NCBI GenBank assembly: GCA_963556495.2
Contig: OY747716.1
Location: forward strand, 13,359,571 to 13,423,570
DNA from: Valencia hispanica
Lineage: Eukaryota > Chordata > Actinopteri > Cyprinodontiformes > Valenciidae
Direction of reading: 5' to 3'
DNA: 64,000 nt
Part shown: positions 11,237-23,311 of the stretch, one piece after another
Numbering within the stretch: the first letter of the stretch is position 1
Layout: the number at the start of each line of letters is the position of its first letter
Notes under the pieces: model-generated
What the model was told of the DNA's origin: nothing
The model's input: the letters and a program-made list of their open reading frames with translations, nothing else
Databases searched by the model: none
Translations under genes and position numbers: made by a program

Positions 11237-11990
11237 TGTTTGCGGTATTGAAGACCCAAATGCAGCGAGAATAAAATGGTGATGATTTAATTTTTAAAAA
11301 GAACCAAGAACTTACAAAAACTCAGGAGGACAAGAAAATGCGGGGGACAGGAAGAATTGACGACGAACTAACTAGTAAATAAATATAGATGAGGGAGTGA
11401 GGAAATGGCAGAAAAACTTGAGGACTAATTAGTGGGAAGCAGTTGGATGTGAGAGGAAGAGAACAGGTGGAGGCTATCAGCAGCGTTGGCAGGGAGATAG
11501 AGTGGCATGCAGGCAAACAAAGGAAATAACAGAAGGGGAGAGTTGACAGAAAACTATTCTGAAGAAGAATAAGGAATAAATATATAGATATCTGGAGGTA
11601 AAATAACCTAAGAGAAACTCAAGAGCACTAGAAAAGAGAAAACGGAACAGAAGGAAACAAACATACTAGGAAAGACTTCTTCATAAGAAGACCAACTAGA
11701 GAAGAGAAATGAAGTATAACAGAACTAACCAGGACAAATAATGGAATAAGGAAAAAGCTAATAAAAGTTTAAACAAACCAAAATCAATGAAACAAAGGTG
11801 AAGAATATCTAAGGACAGGGAGTGAAAAAATGGAGGGAAGACAAAGCCAAAATAAGTAACACAAAGAACCTAAAGTATATATTTACAAAAGCTAACACCC
11901 AGAAATAAACTGAATTGATAAGGTAAATTGAACAAGGAAATGAAATAACTGAAACTCAAAACACAAACACCTAAGGAACCTAACATCCTT
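11237..11990. mobile_element. Unidentified ~750-bp insertion in LINE fragment A
   Basis: Homology to L2 copy D stops near 11237 (CATTATTAATGTTCCTGTTT) and resumes near 11990 (TTTTAGAGAAGAAAGATTCCC), where copy D is continuous. The intervening sequence is A/G-rich on the plus strand and codes for nothing obvious. I could not find clear terminal repeats or a clean target duplication. Confidence 0.55.
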
Positions 11991-12089
11991 TCAACGATTT
12001 TAGAGAAGAAAGATTCCCTTGCATCTTTTAGAGTTAACTGATATGTGTTCAGTCTCCCTTTGCACATTGAAATTGGAGTTGGGCAATGA

Positions 12090-12545
12090 GGGGGATAGAA
12101 GCTACACCTGGTCTGGTATCCTGCTTAGCTACAATTCCCTGTAGGACGCGGGGCATCCCAGTAACTAAGCATCCCCCCCGTGACCTGTTATCAACTTTTT
12201 ACTTTCTATAATATAGGAAGTATTCTCACATCAGTTATTTTTGTTATTTTTGTGTTTCTGCTTTGTCTTTTCGAATCCCCAGTCGGTCGTGGCAGATGGC
12301 CGCTTGTACTGAGCTATGTTTTTCTGCAGGTTTCTTCCTGTTAAAGGGGAGTTTTTCCTCTCCACTGTCACTACATGCTTGCTCGATATGAGGAATTTCT
12401 GAGGGATTGCTGTGGTTGGAGTCTGCATCAACGAGGCGCAACTGCCCGTCAATGACTCGATGCAATCTGCTGGGATTCCTTACATAGAAAACTAGCTAAA
12501 CCTTTAAACTGATTGGAACGTTTGTATTGAGAGGACTGTTGTGAA
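12090..12545 (+). repeat. L2-type LINE 3' tail fragment
   Basis: Closely matches the 3' UTR of the plus-strand L2 copy C at 52865-53390 (AGAAGCTACACCTGGTCTGG, GGTCGTGGCAGATGGCCGCT, GGTTTCTTCCTGTTAAAGG). It replaces part of LINE A, since copy D sequence at about 54505-54900 is absent here. It is a 5'-truncated insertion with loss of target sequence, or a rearrangement. Confidence 0.8.
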
Positions 12546-13254
12546 TCATCTCTATATACATAAATTTAATTTTGGACTTAATTTGCTGATAATTAAGTCC
12601 AGACTGTGTCCTTGATTATGTGTTGATTATGTTTGACATGCTGGGTCACGCCGAAGTTATGAAGAGTGTCACCTAATGTTTTTGCTAGTCTATCTTGGAG
12701 GTTGTCGGTATGGATGTTGAAGTCCCCCACAATGATTAATTGGTCATTTAGTCGATACATATTACCGAAAGAAGGTTGCTGAAATCATTAAAAAAGTTAG
12801 AGTTAAATTTTGGGGATTTACATAATCTTAGAAATAAAGCTTTGTTAGGCTCATTTATCTGGGTAGCTAGGTATTCAACAGAGTCAAATGTGCCCAGGGA
12901 TACCTTTTTAGAGTTAATTGAGTTATGAACAATTCTGGCTACGCCTCCACCTCATCTGTGTTTCCTGCTCGCGCTTAAAAATTGTAATTTCGAGGAGTAG
13001 ATTCTATCAATGCAGATGTTTCATTGTTTACAGGTTTCTGATAAAAAAAAGAGCGGGTACATTATGGACAGTGATGAAGTCATTGACTAGAAACATCTTC
13101 CCTGACACAGAGACCTAATGTTTAATAAAGCTATTTTAAGTAGTTTGATGATGGGTAGCTGAACCTTCTGACAGGTAATCAATTTGAGATTTAGTTCAGT
13201 ATGAGAGCATTTGGTTTTAGCTTTTTGATTTTTCCTGCTTAGACGGTTCATTGA
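12546..13254 (-). pseudogene. L2-type LINE fragment A (endonuclease part)
   Basis: The minus strand encodes a GDFNIH-type endonuclease motif (IIVGDFNIH, plus 12715-12745) and an RGGGVA motif near 12935. It aligns in reverse with copy D at 53830-54505. Frame breaks are present. This is the 5'-most recognised part of LINE A. Confidence 0.75.
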
Positions 13255-13735
13255 ACTGGCTGCTGAAGGAGGAGCAGCCTCTCCCAACCTCTCCTGATCT
13301 CTAGCCTTATTCTCTTTTCTTATTTTCTTTTCTTAGCTTTTTATAGCTTTTTTCTTAGTTACTTTATACACACAGTCTCTGGAGTCACTGTATTAGACTG
13401 GATCTCTTTTTTGGATTACTTTCTGAAGGACCGTGGACTACCAAAATGGCGTTTTGCTCAGCTGAGGACTTTGAGAAACTGCTCCAGAGAATCGAAACAA
13501 TCGAGACGAAGTTACACCATCTTCAGATCAATTTTAATCTAAACACCGGATATGGAAATGAGACAATTTTACCAATGACTACACGCAGAGAGGAAGAACC
13601 TGGCAGTCCACTTTCTCCAGCTCAACAGAAACAAAGCAGAAGTAATTACTTTTGGACCTAAAGAGGAATCATCCGCAGAGAACGTTCATGTTTTTAAAAG
13701 CAGGCTCAAGACTCACCTTTTTAGCCTAGCTTTTA
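13255..13735 (+). pseudogene. Internally deleted L2 copy: 5' UTR, ORF1 start and 3' piece
   Basis: The 5' part (CTGCTGAAGGAGGAGCAGCC, then an ORF1 starting [13 protein letters not shown] at 13446) matches copy C at 48028-48400. After about 65 codons the sequence jumps to a segment matching the end of ORF2 (GAAGTAATTACTTTTGGACC, cf. 55628). A 3' piece like 52630-52680 follows. The result is a 71-codon chimeric frame with no likely function. Confidence 0.7.
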
Positions 13736-13955
13736 TTTGTTTATTTGTTTTTTTATTTGGATCCCCATTAGCTGTCTCCAAATGGACAGCTACTCTTCCT
13801 GGGGTCCGATTTAAGCAATTACAATATTCACATCATGCAGTTAATTGAAAAAACACTTCACATACAAACCTCTCCTCAGTTATACACATATGCACACATA
13901 CATATAAAGAAATCTAAATATACAGTACATATATATATCCATATCCATATATATG

Positions 13956-14067
<112 letters not shown>

Positions 14068-14074
14068 AACAGAC

Positions 14075-15712
14075 CTAGGCTTCCATAAGAAAATATCTTT
14101 TCAATAGTCTTTTAAAAGAGAGCTTTGTTTCAGTTTGTTTAACAGCTGGTGGCAGTTTGTTCCATAAAGTCACAGCTCTAAAAATGACCGACCTACGCCC
14201 TGCTTCTGTTCTAGGTTTGGGGCGGGTCAAATGATCCTGAGCCGCTTGCCTGGTTGGATAGTTGTGCAGATCTCTCACATAATGTAAAAGGTTGTACAGA
14301 TGAGTAGGTTTTTGACTATAGCATATATTTCTGAAGAAAGTCATTAAATGACATTTGAGTCTATCTTCTACTCTGAGCCATGAGAGACGGGCTTGATGCT
14401 CAGCCGAGCTCTGTCCCCACACAAGTGGGCAGCCTAGAGCCAGTCTGGCAGCCTTGTTCTGTGCTGTCTGCAGTTTCGTCATGTGTTTCTTAGCTGCACC
14501 TGACCACACCACAGAGCAGTAGTCCAGGTGAGACAAGGCCAATGACTGAACCACCAGAACTCTAGAAGCCGGTGTCATGAATGAGCAGCACCTTCTAATA
14601 CATGCCATATTTCTACCCATTTTTTTCACAACAGTGTCAATGCGCCTATCCCAAGATAAAAGTTAATCGAAAGTAACTCCAAGGAGTTTTACCTCATGAA
14701 CCTGCTCTATTTGCATGTCTTTTAATACAATATTAAGTGGATCGTCACTGTCTTGGTGTCGAGATCTAAACAACATACTCTTTGTTTTAGACACATTCAA
14801 AACTAGTCTGTTTTCGTAAATCCAGTCAAATAACAACTGCAAATCATCCTGTAGTGTGTTTCTCAGCTCAGACATACTTGATGCTGCACAGTAAACAGTG
14901 GCGTCATCTGCATAGAGAGTTGCGCTGCACCTTTTGAGAATATACGGCATATCATTAATGAAAATTGAAAAAAGCAGTGGTCCTAAACAACTGCCTTGAG
15001 GTACACCACACTGCAGATGTTTAGGCCCAGAAAACCTTCCATTAAAAATACTGATTGTGATCTACAAGTTAAGTAATTATTGATCCATTTCAGTGGTGTA
15101 GCATCAAATCTATATGCAGATAATTTTTCAAGTAGCAGTTTATGATCCACCAAATCAAAAGCTGCGCTGAAATCTAGGAATACTGCACCCACCATCAACT
15201 TCTTATCAATACAAGATAACCAATTTTCTGTCATTTCTGTAAGTGCTGTACATGTCGAGTGATTTTCCCTGTATGCATGCTGAGATCCAAAATTTAATTC
15301 ATTTATATTTAAATAATTAAAAATCTGTTTAAAAACAACTCTTTCCAACAATTTACTGAGTATCGGAAGAATGCTAATTGGTCTACTGTTAACCGCAGTT
15401 AGACTGACAGTTCGACTTTTTGAGAGTGGAAGTATTTTGGCCGATTTCCACATTTGAGGAAAAATTCCCTGCTCTAAGCTTAGGTTGAAAATGTGACAGA
15501 CAGGAAAAGCTATTGTATTCGCAGCAAGTTTAAGCAGTCGACCATCCACCTCATCAATTCCTGATGGTTTGTTGACATCTAGCGTGAAAAGAGACTTTTC
15601 AACTTCTGCTGAACTTAACATATTAAATGTGAAATTACAATTTTTGTTTTTAATAATTAAATCTTTGATTATTTTCAATGAAGTTCCAAAATACCCTGAA
15701 TTTGTAGTGTCT
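14075..15712 (-). pseudogene. LINE B ORF2, reverse transcriptase and C-terminal part
   Basis: The minus-strand frame 15712-14983 carries RT motifs: NKPSGIDEVDG, SRPISILPILSKLLERVV, FSAAFDLVDH. A frameshift near 14965-15010 follows, the downstream frame reading CGVPQGSCLGPLLF. A second frame (14950-14663) contains the catalytic YADDATVY. The frame 14629-14075 holds the post-RT region with ALSHLDYCSVVWSGA and LWNKLPPAVK. The catalytic Asp pair is present but frameshifts inactivate the gene. Confidence 0.85.
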
Positions 15713-16158
15713 TGTAATGGCAAAAAATTGTATCTCCGGGTTTCCATTATAAAGAAGACTTGAATCCCAGAAGGCGTTTAAGTATTTAATTAAAACATGT
15801 CTGGCCAGACCATGGAGGGGACAGAGTTACTCGTGCATCACCCTAACCAACCTTTCTAACTAACCACTTAAATAGTATTCAGCAATCATTGTTTATCTCT
15901 GTAGATGTCTTCTCCAACGTTCATGCCCCGGCTCCGGAGAACTGCTTCACACGAGTCTTATATCAACGCACAAAGCAGCACATCCGAAGGCCAGACTGTT
16001 ATCTTACTGCCCCGGCGTCTGTCTCTCTGATGACCTGACACATATATCTTTCTCATAACATTAAGCTGGAACAATAACCTTGTCATTTTACCCTAGATGC
16101 ATTCACTAAACAGAGAATATACACTTAATTCCTAATTGCATAACAATTTTCCACCACA
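15713..16158 (-). repeat. Solo LTR of the same family as 2502-10620
   Basis: A 446-bp TG...CA unit homologous to both LTRs of the large element, more diverged from them than they are from each other. It is flanked by GTCT (15709-15712 and 16159-16162) and inserted in LINE B ORF2. It arose by recombination between the LTRs of a former full element. Reading the LINE B frame through it produces a spurious start at 15747. Confidence 0.92.
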
Positions 16159-16162
16159 GTCT

Positions 16163-16440
16163 TGTCTCAGATTGTCAATTTTATCACCATAATATGTACT
16201 AAAATGAGTTGCAATATCCTTTCCTTTTGTCAGAAATCCACCGTCCACTTCTATAAATGATGGTAAATTGGTTTTGCTCCTACACATTAACTCGTTCAAG
16301 GTATTCCAGAGTTGTTTGCTATCATTTTTGTTATTCTCTATCTTATTTCTATAATATATTTGTTTCTTTTTTCTGTTTTGTTTAGTCACTTTATTCCTCT
16401 CAATACAAGAGGTTTTCCACTACTCAGATGTCTTTAGAAC
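16163..16440 (-). pseudogene. LINE B ORF2 linker segment between two insertions
   Basis: The minus strand encodes a region with NDSKQLWNTLNELM and DIATHFSTYYGDKI, typical of the linker between endonuclease and RT in CR1-group ORF2. Solo-LTR and L1 target duplications bound it. Confidence 0.8.
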
Positions 16441-16456
16441 ACACGCTTCCTTTTTC

Positions 16457-19400
16457 TTTTTTTTTTAAGTGTCCTGTTTGGCAGTGTGGAGCTCAGAATT
16501 GGTGTCTGAGTACCAAGTAGAAGCCCAACAGATTTACTTTCACAAGCGGAGCAGTACAGCTTTTGCTATAGTACTCCACTTGATTTATGTGTGAAGAATC
16601 TTTATTATGAATTGTTGGGGTTTTTATTTCCTGATGTTATGGACACGGAGACGGAAAATTAAGGAGAAGAAAGAAGGAAGATGAAGAAGAGAGGTAGGAA
16701 ACAAAATGTCATGAGAGAGGGTGAGTTGAAAATACAAAAGAGGAAGGGGAACAAAGAAAACACAGGAAAACATTGAAATCTGCCTCCATACCCACAGGAC
16801 GGCAGAGAGAGGGGGAAAAACAAAACACGAAAAAGGAACATTGACAAAACCAACCAAACATTGTGAACTAAGAATTACCCAACCACATCACACAAAAATA
16901 GATATAAAAATACAACAACAATGTCACAGAAAAACTCATGGTACCGATTAATCAAGCTCTAGTAATGATAACCTCAGCCCAAGAATATATCCTTAAACAC
17001 CAGAGACCCCACATCTATGTGTGTGTGTTAGCACGCTGGTGCATATAAGGTTTCTCCATAAGAGTGTTCGATAGTTGGTGTGAGAAGACATCAATCCGTC
17101 CCCCAGGAATCGATGCAGACATGAAGGAGATCAGAGCAAAGACGTCCAAAGGACCGCCAGAGCCCCAGGCAGACCCGGGCGGGGCCGACCGCATCCCCCA
17201 AGAGAGGAGAAAAGGAGAACCCCAGGGGAAAATCCAGCGGCCACTATGCAGGGGCCCGGGGGGGCAGTAGTGACGAGCCCACGGGCTCCGCTGGCAACCG
17301 GCCGCGCCAGGGCGGGCCGGTCAACCAGGGGAGCCGGGGCCTAGGGGCACCCCACCCCCCAGCAGGGACCCGACAAGGGACCGGCCGACGGGGAGCCCCC
17401 GGCACTGCAGGGGCCGCGGCCGGCCACCGGCCGCCACGCAACGCCTCCACCCTAGGCCAATCCCCACCGCCAACATCCCTGCGCCCCACCAATAGCCGCA
17501 GGGGACGGACAGCATCCCCAGGCCCGGGCTCAGTCAGCATCTGGACGCCAAGTTGTGCCAGCTCCCGGGTCCTGATCCCGCGCAACGCCGGGCGCTGAGA
17601 CCAGGCATCAAACGAGGGCCAGGGCCGGTCCAACCCGCCAATGAACCGGCCACGCACGGTGCGCACAGAACAGGTGATCAAACGAGCAGAGACGCCGGAT
17701 CTGCATCCCGCCGAGCCACCGAGCAGGCACCACCCAACAATCCCAAACCTGGCACCTCTAAAAGAGGTGCCCCAACCAACCAAAGGAAGATATCGGCCCA
17801 GCGCATCGGCCGACTGACACACCGCCCCCCCCAGGCCCGGCCAGGCACGCACCAGGTCCGAACCGGATTGACCACCGGCGCACCAGCAGGCAGGGGCCCC
17901 CATCACCGGCGGGGAGTGACGGAGGGGAAATAGGCCCCCCATTAAGTGTAAGGCCTGAGGTGCGCCAGGCGAGGGGGCAGACCAAGATCCAACCTGACAG
18001 GTAGACAAAGACATACAGACACAGTCAAACGTTCCCTCCCTCTTAAATACATACATTCTCAATGACTCACCAAGACACCCAAAAAAAATGACGCTGTACC
18101 CTCACTCACACACCCCATGCACACTTTATACTCCCAGGTCCAGGTACTGACGCCCCAGTAGAGCCACCAGCCCCCGGACCCGGGAGGTGGACCCCCTACC
18201 TTCTAGGATGGAGACAAGCAGACCGCCAAGGGCCCCACAGTGGCAAAGCAGCCCGAAAGCCCAGGACCCCAACCAGACCGCCTGTCCCCCTCCGGACCCC
18301 AACACCTGATGGCCCGTAGCGAACAGGGGTGGGAAAAGACCCCTAGCCTCCATCCTCCCGCTCGAGTGTGGTGTTGATGCGTGTTGTTATAATGTGCATT
18401 TAAAACAGAGGGGTGGGATGTGGGGGAGGCAGCCACACATCCCCCAACCCCCACCCCGAGCCCTCAGTGTCTATATGTGGTTTAACAGTGGGCACCGGCA
18501 CCAGAGGTGAAGCTGATTGTACCGCTCCCCCTCTGGATGCCGAAAAGTGTGCCCACCCCAAAGTCCCTACATATGTGTCGTGTGAAAATGTTATAAGTGG
18601 GAGTGTCTAAGTTGTATATTAAAATTGGGACCCAGGACACCACGGGACAGCGAGGAGGGAAGCCCCTCCTCGCACCCCAGTGATGTGACCATGCCCCAAG
18701 ACCCTATATGAGTGGTAAAGTGATGGAGCGGGTGCATAGAGGTGTCCAGGGATGGGGAGGGAAGGACTGGGAGACAAAATGTCTTCCCAGGGAGCCAGCT
18801 CCCCCACTGACCCCAATAGGCACCGCTGTTCACCGGGATCCACCAGGGGAGGGAGGCCATGGCACGTCCGACCCGGGGCCCACGGCCACAGCACCACAAA
18901 GCCCCACGGACCCCAAGGCAGTCCCCCCAGCCCCATCCCAGAAGGGGAACTAAACCCACCCTGACATTCGCTCTACTCTAAAAACACAAAAGACACTAGA
19001 CACCCAGGTTGAGTTCGCCCCCCCCCCCCCTCCCGCACACCCCTCCCCCCCGTCCAAGTGCCCTCGTAGGGGGAGAGCACCTGTTGCCACACAGCAGCAG
19101 CCTCCCCGCCAGCAAAGGTGGCCCCCAGCGCCACCCGCACACCGGAGGCCCCCGTAGCCCGAACCACATCGACGTACCTGCCCAGACCAGGAGCAAACCG
19201 ATGAGCCGACCCACCAGGCCGACATCCACCAGCCTCAATCTTTGTGGAGCAACCACTGTTGCTCAACGGCCCGGCAGGAGACCAAACCCAGCGCCCCACC
19301 CACCTGCTCTGCACGCCCACAACCCGGCCAGTCCACCCGCAAGTCCGACCGATCCCGGCCAAATGCCCGACCCCAGCGCCCCACACAAAGACCAAGACCC

Positions 19401-19933
19401 AGGAGCCAAGTCCAGTGCAAAAAAGGACTGATCTGGCCCAGAAACGCCACCCAGCCGCCGCGACCAGCAGCCAGGCACCCCAACCAGCAAACAAGGCGAG
19501 ACGCCATACAGGGACTGGCGATGACAATCGGCCCAGAGAAAAAAAGAGAGGCGGCTGCACATGCCGGCCACCGGCCGGCCACGACCCCCACAGCCAACAG
19601 AGACCCCACGCCGGCCGACCCCCAGCCAGGACCACAGCTAGGGGGCGCGGCGCCCCCGAGCCCCGAATCCCCAGGCCCACCCCAGACCCTACCCAGGCGC
19701 AGCACGGCCACCAGGCCAGTAACCCATGTCCGTCAGTGCAACCCCCCCAAGGCACCGCATGCAGCCATCAGGAGTCACCACCCAAAGCCCAACCCCAGGC
19801 CGGCCACGACGTCCAGCGCCCCATCCGCCCAGTGATCCCACCCCCCGGGGTGCCCCCCAGACGCCTCCAACCCCAAAACCCCCACATCAGCAACAGTGTC
19901 CCAAACGACAAAACCAAGTGCCCCCCACCCCCA
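16457..19933 (-). other. Long GC-rich 3' UTR of the L1
   Basis: This is the stretch between the ORF2 stop (19934) and the poly(A) (16457). From about 17050 to 19930 it is strongly C-rich on the plus strand, so G-rich in the L1 RNA, with long C runs at 19018-19051. Many overlapping frames stay open only because GC content is high. The final ~450 bp before the poly(A) is instead pyrimidine-rich on the minus strand. No host exon or second element boundary was recognised within it. Confidence 0.7.
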
Positions 19934-22276
19934 CTAGGTGATGGAGCCGATCAAAGGAGCCCAGAGAGATTGATCAGATATGGAGCCAGAGGCCGTCTCA
20001 AGACCAATATGGTCCAACAAGAGATTTCTATACTGATTAATATTAAGAGGTTTTTTATTTTTCCAGTTCAGGAGGATAGTTTTCTTAGCGATGCATAAGG
20101 CAATGTGAACCATTAGAACTGACTTTGTCTCCATGGTGACATCATTTAAATTTCCTAACAGGCAAATTGAGGGAGATGGTGGGATGTTACATTTTAGACA
20201 CTTTGATAAGTCCTCACATATCTGGCACCAAAATTTCTTAACAGGTGGACAGAACCAAAGCGCATGAACATAAGTATCTGGTATATTGCTTGTGCATTGT
20301 AAGCAGGTATTAGACGATGTAAAACCCATCCTAAACATTCGTTGACCTGTATAGTGTACTCTATGAAGGATTTTGTATTGTATTAATTGCAAATTAGGAT
20401 TTTTTGTTATTTTAAAGGTTCTTAAACATATCTGAGATCAGACGTTTTGGTCAAAGCTGGCTGATAAATCCACCTCCCATTTTGAAATAGGGATGGCTAT
20501 TGATTCATCTAATGTAGATAAAGTTTTGTATATTTTAGACAGCAATTTGGGGGGGTTGAGATTAAGAAAATCTAAAACTCTTGCTGGAATTTGTAATTCA
20601 GCTGTATTGAGCCTAAATTTACCTTTAATAATAGATTTAAGTTGTTGATATTCTAAGAATTTGTTTTTATCAATTCCATATTGTGTAATTAATGTATTAA
20701 ATGGGATAAAGTCTGTTCCTTCAAATATATGTTCCAGGTATTCAATTCCATTGCACCTCCAGACTGGGAAACTTATCATACATTTTTTTTGCAAGATGTC
20801 GGGGTTATTCCAGATGGGTGTACGTCTGCATGGGATTATTGTGGACTCTGTCATTTTTAGAAACTCCCACCATGCTGTCAGAGAGGAGGATTTATGCTTT
20901 TAAAGCATTCATATTGTTTTATATTTGAGCTAATAAATGGTAAGTCTGAAAGTTTTATCTTATTACATAGTGTCTGTTCTACGTCTATCCAGGACTCGTC
21001 TAGGTAGCTATGTTTTAACCATCTTGATATGTATTGGAGCCTGTTGGCTAAGAAATAATGATGGAAGTTTGGTAGATCTAGACCTCCTTTTTCTTTGGTC
21101 TTCTGCAGTGTTTTTAAGCTGATACGTGGGGGTTTATCTTTCCAAAGAAATTTAGAGATAGAGGAGTCCAGAGATCTAAACCAGTCTAGTGATGGTTTAC
21201 TTGGGATCATTGAGAATAAGTAGTTGATTCTGGGCAAAACCATCATTTTTATTGAAGCAACCCTTCCCATAAGTGATATGGGTAGAGATTTCCATCTGGC
21301 AAGATCATCTTCCACTTTTTTTAAAAGTGGGATGTAGTTTAACGTTATTAAATCTGCCAGTCTTGGTGAGACATTGATACCTAAATAGGTAATATTCCCT
21401 GACTGCAGTTGTATATTAGTTGGATTCTGGACAGAACAATTGATTGGAAGAACTGTAGATTTTAACCAATTTATAGAATACTCTGAAACATTTGAGTAAG
21501 AGTTTATCAACCTGATTACCTGAGAGAAGGAGGTTTGTGAATGCTGGAGAAAAAGTAATACATCATCTGCATAAAGACTGATTTTATGTTCTATGTTATT
21601 GCATTTTATGCCTTTAATATTGTGAGTTTGCCTGATCGCTGCAGCTAGTGGTTCAATAAAAATAGTGAACAGGGAGGGAGAGAGAGGACATCCCTGCCTG
21701 GTACCTCTCTGAAGATAAAACGTAGATGATGTTTGGTTATTTGTTCTGATACACGCTGTTGGTGAACTGTATAATATTTTCAACCAGTTTATAAATGAAT
21801 TTCCAAAGCCAAATTTATGTAAGGTTACAAATAAGAATTTCCAGTTAACTCTATCGAATGCTTTTTCTGCATCTAAAGATAATATATTCGTTTTAATGTT
21901 TTTACAGTTAGAAAAATCTATTAAATCTATTAATCTACGTGAATTTGTGGATGAATGTCTCCCTTTAATAAAACCAGTTTGATCAGGATGTATTATAAGA
22001 GGGGTTACTTTCTCTATCCTTTTTGCGAGGGCTTTGCAGATTATTTTAAGATCAACATTAATGAGGGATATGGGACGATAGCTGGTAGGAAACAAAGGGT
22101 CTTTACCTGATTTTAGTAGAAGACTAATGTAGGCAGAATTCATATTTGGTGGGAGTCGGCCATTTTCCTTGGTTTCCTGCAGCATTCTGTGGAATGTTGG
22201 TGCCAGAATATTCCAGAATTCTTTATAGAACTCTGCTGGAAATCTATCTGGGCCTGGAGCCTTGTTATTGCCTTGT
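19934..22276 (-). pseudogene. L1 ORF2 (RT domain to C-terminal zinc knuckle)
   Basis: The frame 22185-20878 holds RT motifs: SYRPISLINVDLKI, DQTGFIKGRHS, DAEKAFDRVNW, RGTRQGCPLSPSLF, the catalytic YADDVLLF, and thumb motifs LGINVS and ISLMGRVASIKMM. It continues in other frames at 20854-20438 and 20392-19934. The last contains a C-x2-C-x9-H-x4-C knuckle (CLQC...H...C) typical of L1 C-termini. At least two frame breaks and 5' truncation make it dead. The catalytic box is intact. Confidence 0.92.
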
Positions 22277-22292
22277 ACACGCTTCCTTTTTC

Positions 22293-23284
22293 AAGTTGTC
22301 TCTGTGCGCCATAGACTGCTTAAGCTCCGTGTCAATCCACGGGGCCTTATTTGCTCTAACTGTAAATTTTCTAAGCGGCGCATGTTTATCTGCCACTGAA
22401 AGAAATAAGTCATTGAATAATTTTACAGCCACATTTACATCTTTTGTGTTCAGCACTTGGTTCCAATCCATTTCCTTTAAATGCCTGACAAAATCTTCTT
22501 CACAAAAATTCTTGTAACTTCTCTTCTGTAATACTCTTGGTCTACTTTTAGGTACCTTAGACTTTCTTACCAGAGCAATGATATTGTGATCTGTAAAGCC
22601 AACAGGAATAGAGTCTGCCTTCGAACAGCCCGAACTATTGTTTGTGAAGATATGGTCAATGCATGTCGAAGATGTTTGCCCCAGCTCAATGCAAAAAATC
22701 CTTGTAGGCTGTTTAACTAGCTGTTTTAAATCACAAATACGTGTTGTATTATTTTACTTTCTCCTTAGATGACATGAGTTGGAGAGCCAGTCAATATTTA
22801 CATCACCCAAGACATACATTTCATTGCCTAAGTCAGACATTTTTGTAAAAATGGAGCACAATTCATCAACATACAGTGCATTTGAGCTTGGAGGTCTATA
22901 GATGCAGCCAATTAGAATAGGTCGACTATAAGGGATATGCACTTCCAAACATAAACATTCAATAGAAGGAACCATTAAGTCTGTCCTAACTTTGACAGGA
23001 ATGTGGCTTTGTATGTAAATAGCCACTCCACCTCCAAAGAGATTCCGATCACATCTAAAAATATTATAATCTGCAATAGCCACGCAATCATCATCAACAG
23101 TTTGATATAAATGTGTCTCAGATACAGCCATGATATTTATTCTGTCATTGCGCATAACATTTGATAATTCATGAACTTTGTTTCTTAAACTCCTAATATT
23201 TATATGAGCAATTCTCCATCCTTTATTAGGTAATTGAGTCCCATCTATTTGAGTGTCTGTTTGACGCCATAGAAATGTCAACAT
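22293..23284 (-). pseudogene. LINE B ORF2, endonuclease part
   Basis: The minus-strand frame starts near 23284, 28 bp after ORF1 ends. It has apurinic-endonuclease-like motifs: NIRSLRNKV, SETHL (catalytic Glu kept), LFGGGVAIYI, IGCIYRPPSS, GDVNIDW. A downstream part (22620-22590) reads TDHNIIA, so the catalytic His is kept. Frame breaks occur around 22750, before a further frame at 22471-22293 that ends at the L1 insertion. Product if intact: nicking endonuclease for target-primed integration. Confidence 0.85.
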
Positions 23285-23311
23285 TATAATCCATTCCTCC
23301 CAATATTTCTC

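Larger units (their letters stand above)
16457..22276 (-). mobile_element. 5'-truncated L1 (Swimmer-like) insertion
   Basis: Flanked by a 16-bp direct repeat, ACACGCTTCCTTTTTC (16441-16456 and 22277-22292). On the minus strand the 3' end abuts the left repeat with a run of about ten A. The 5' end falls inside ORF2, just upstream of the RT domain, so ORF1, endonuclease and promoter are absent. The TSD length, poly(A) and 5' truncation are hallmarks of target-primed reverse transcription. It lies in the endonuclease-RT linker of LINE B. Confidence 0.93.

Noticed and set aside
15712..15747. Start of the LINE B RT frame at 15747
   Set aside because: The first residues come from the solo LTR; the true LINE frame enters at 15712.
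17244..20098. Long open frames (up to about 280 codons) on both strands of the GC-rich block
   Set aside because: They overlap in several frames, have proline/arginine or glycine/tryptophan-rich low-complexity content, match no family and lie in an L1 3' UTR. High GC removes stop codons by chance.
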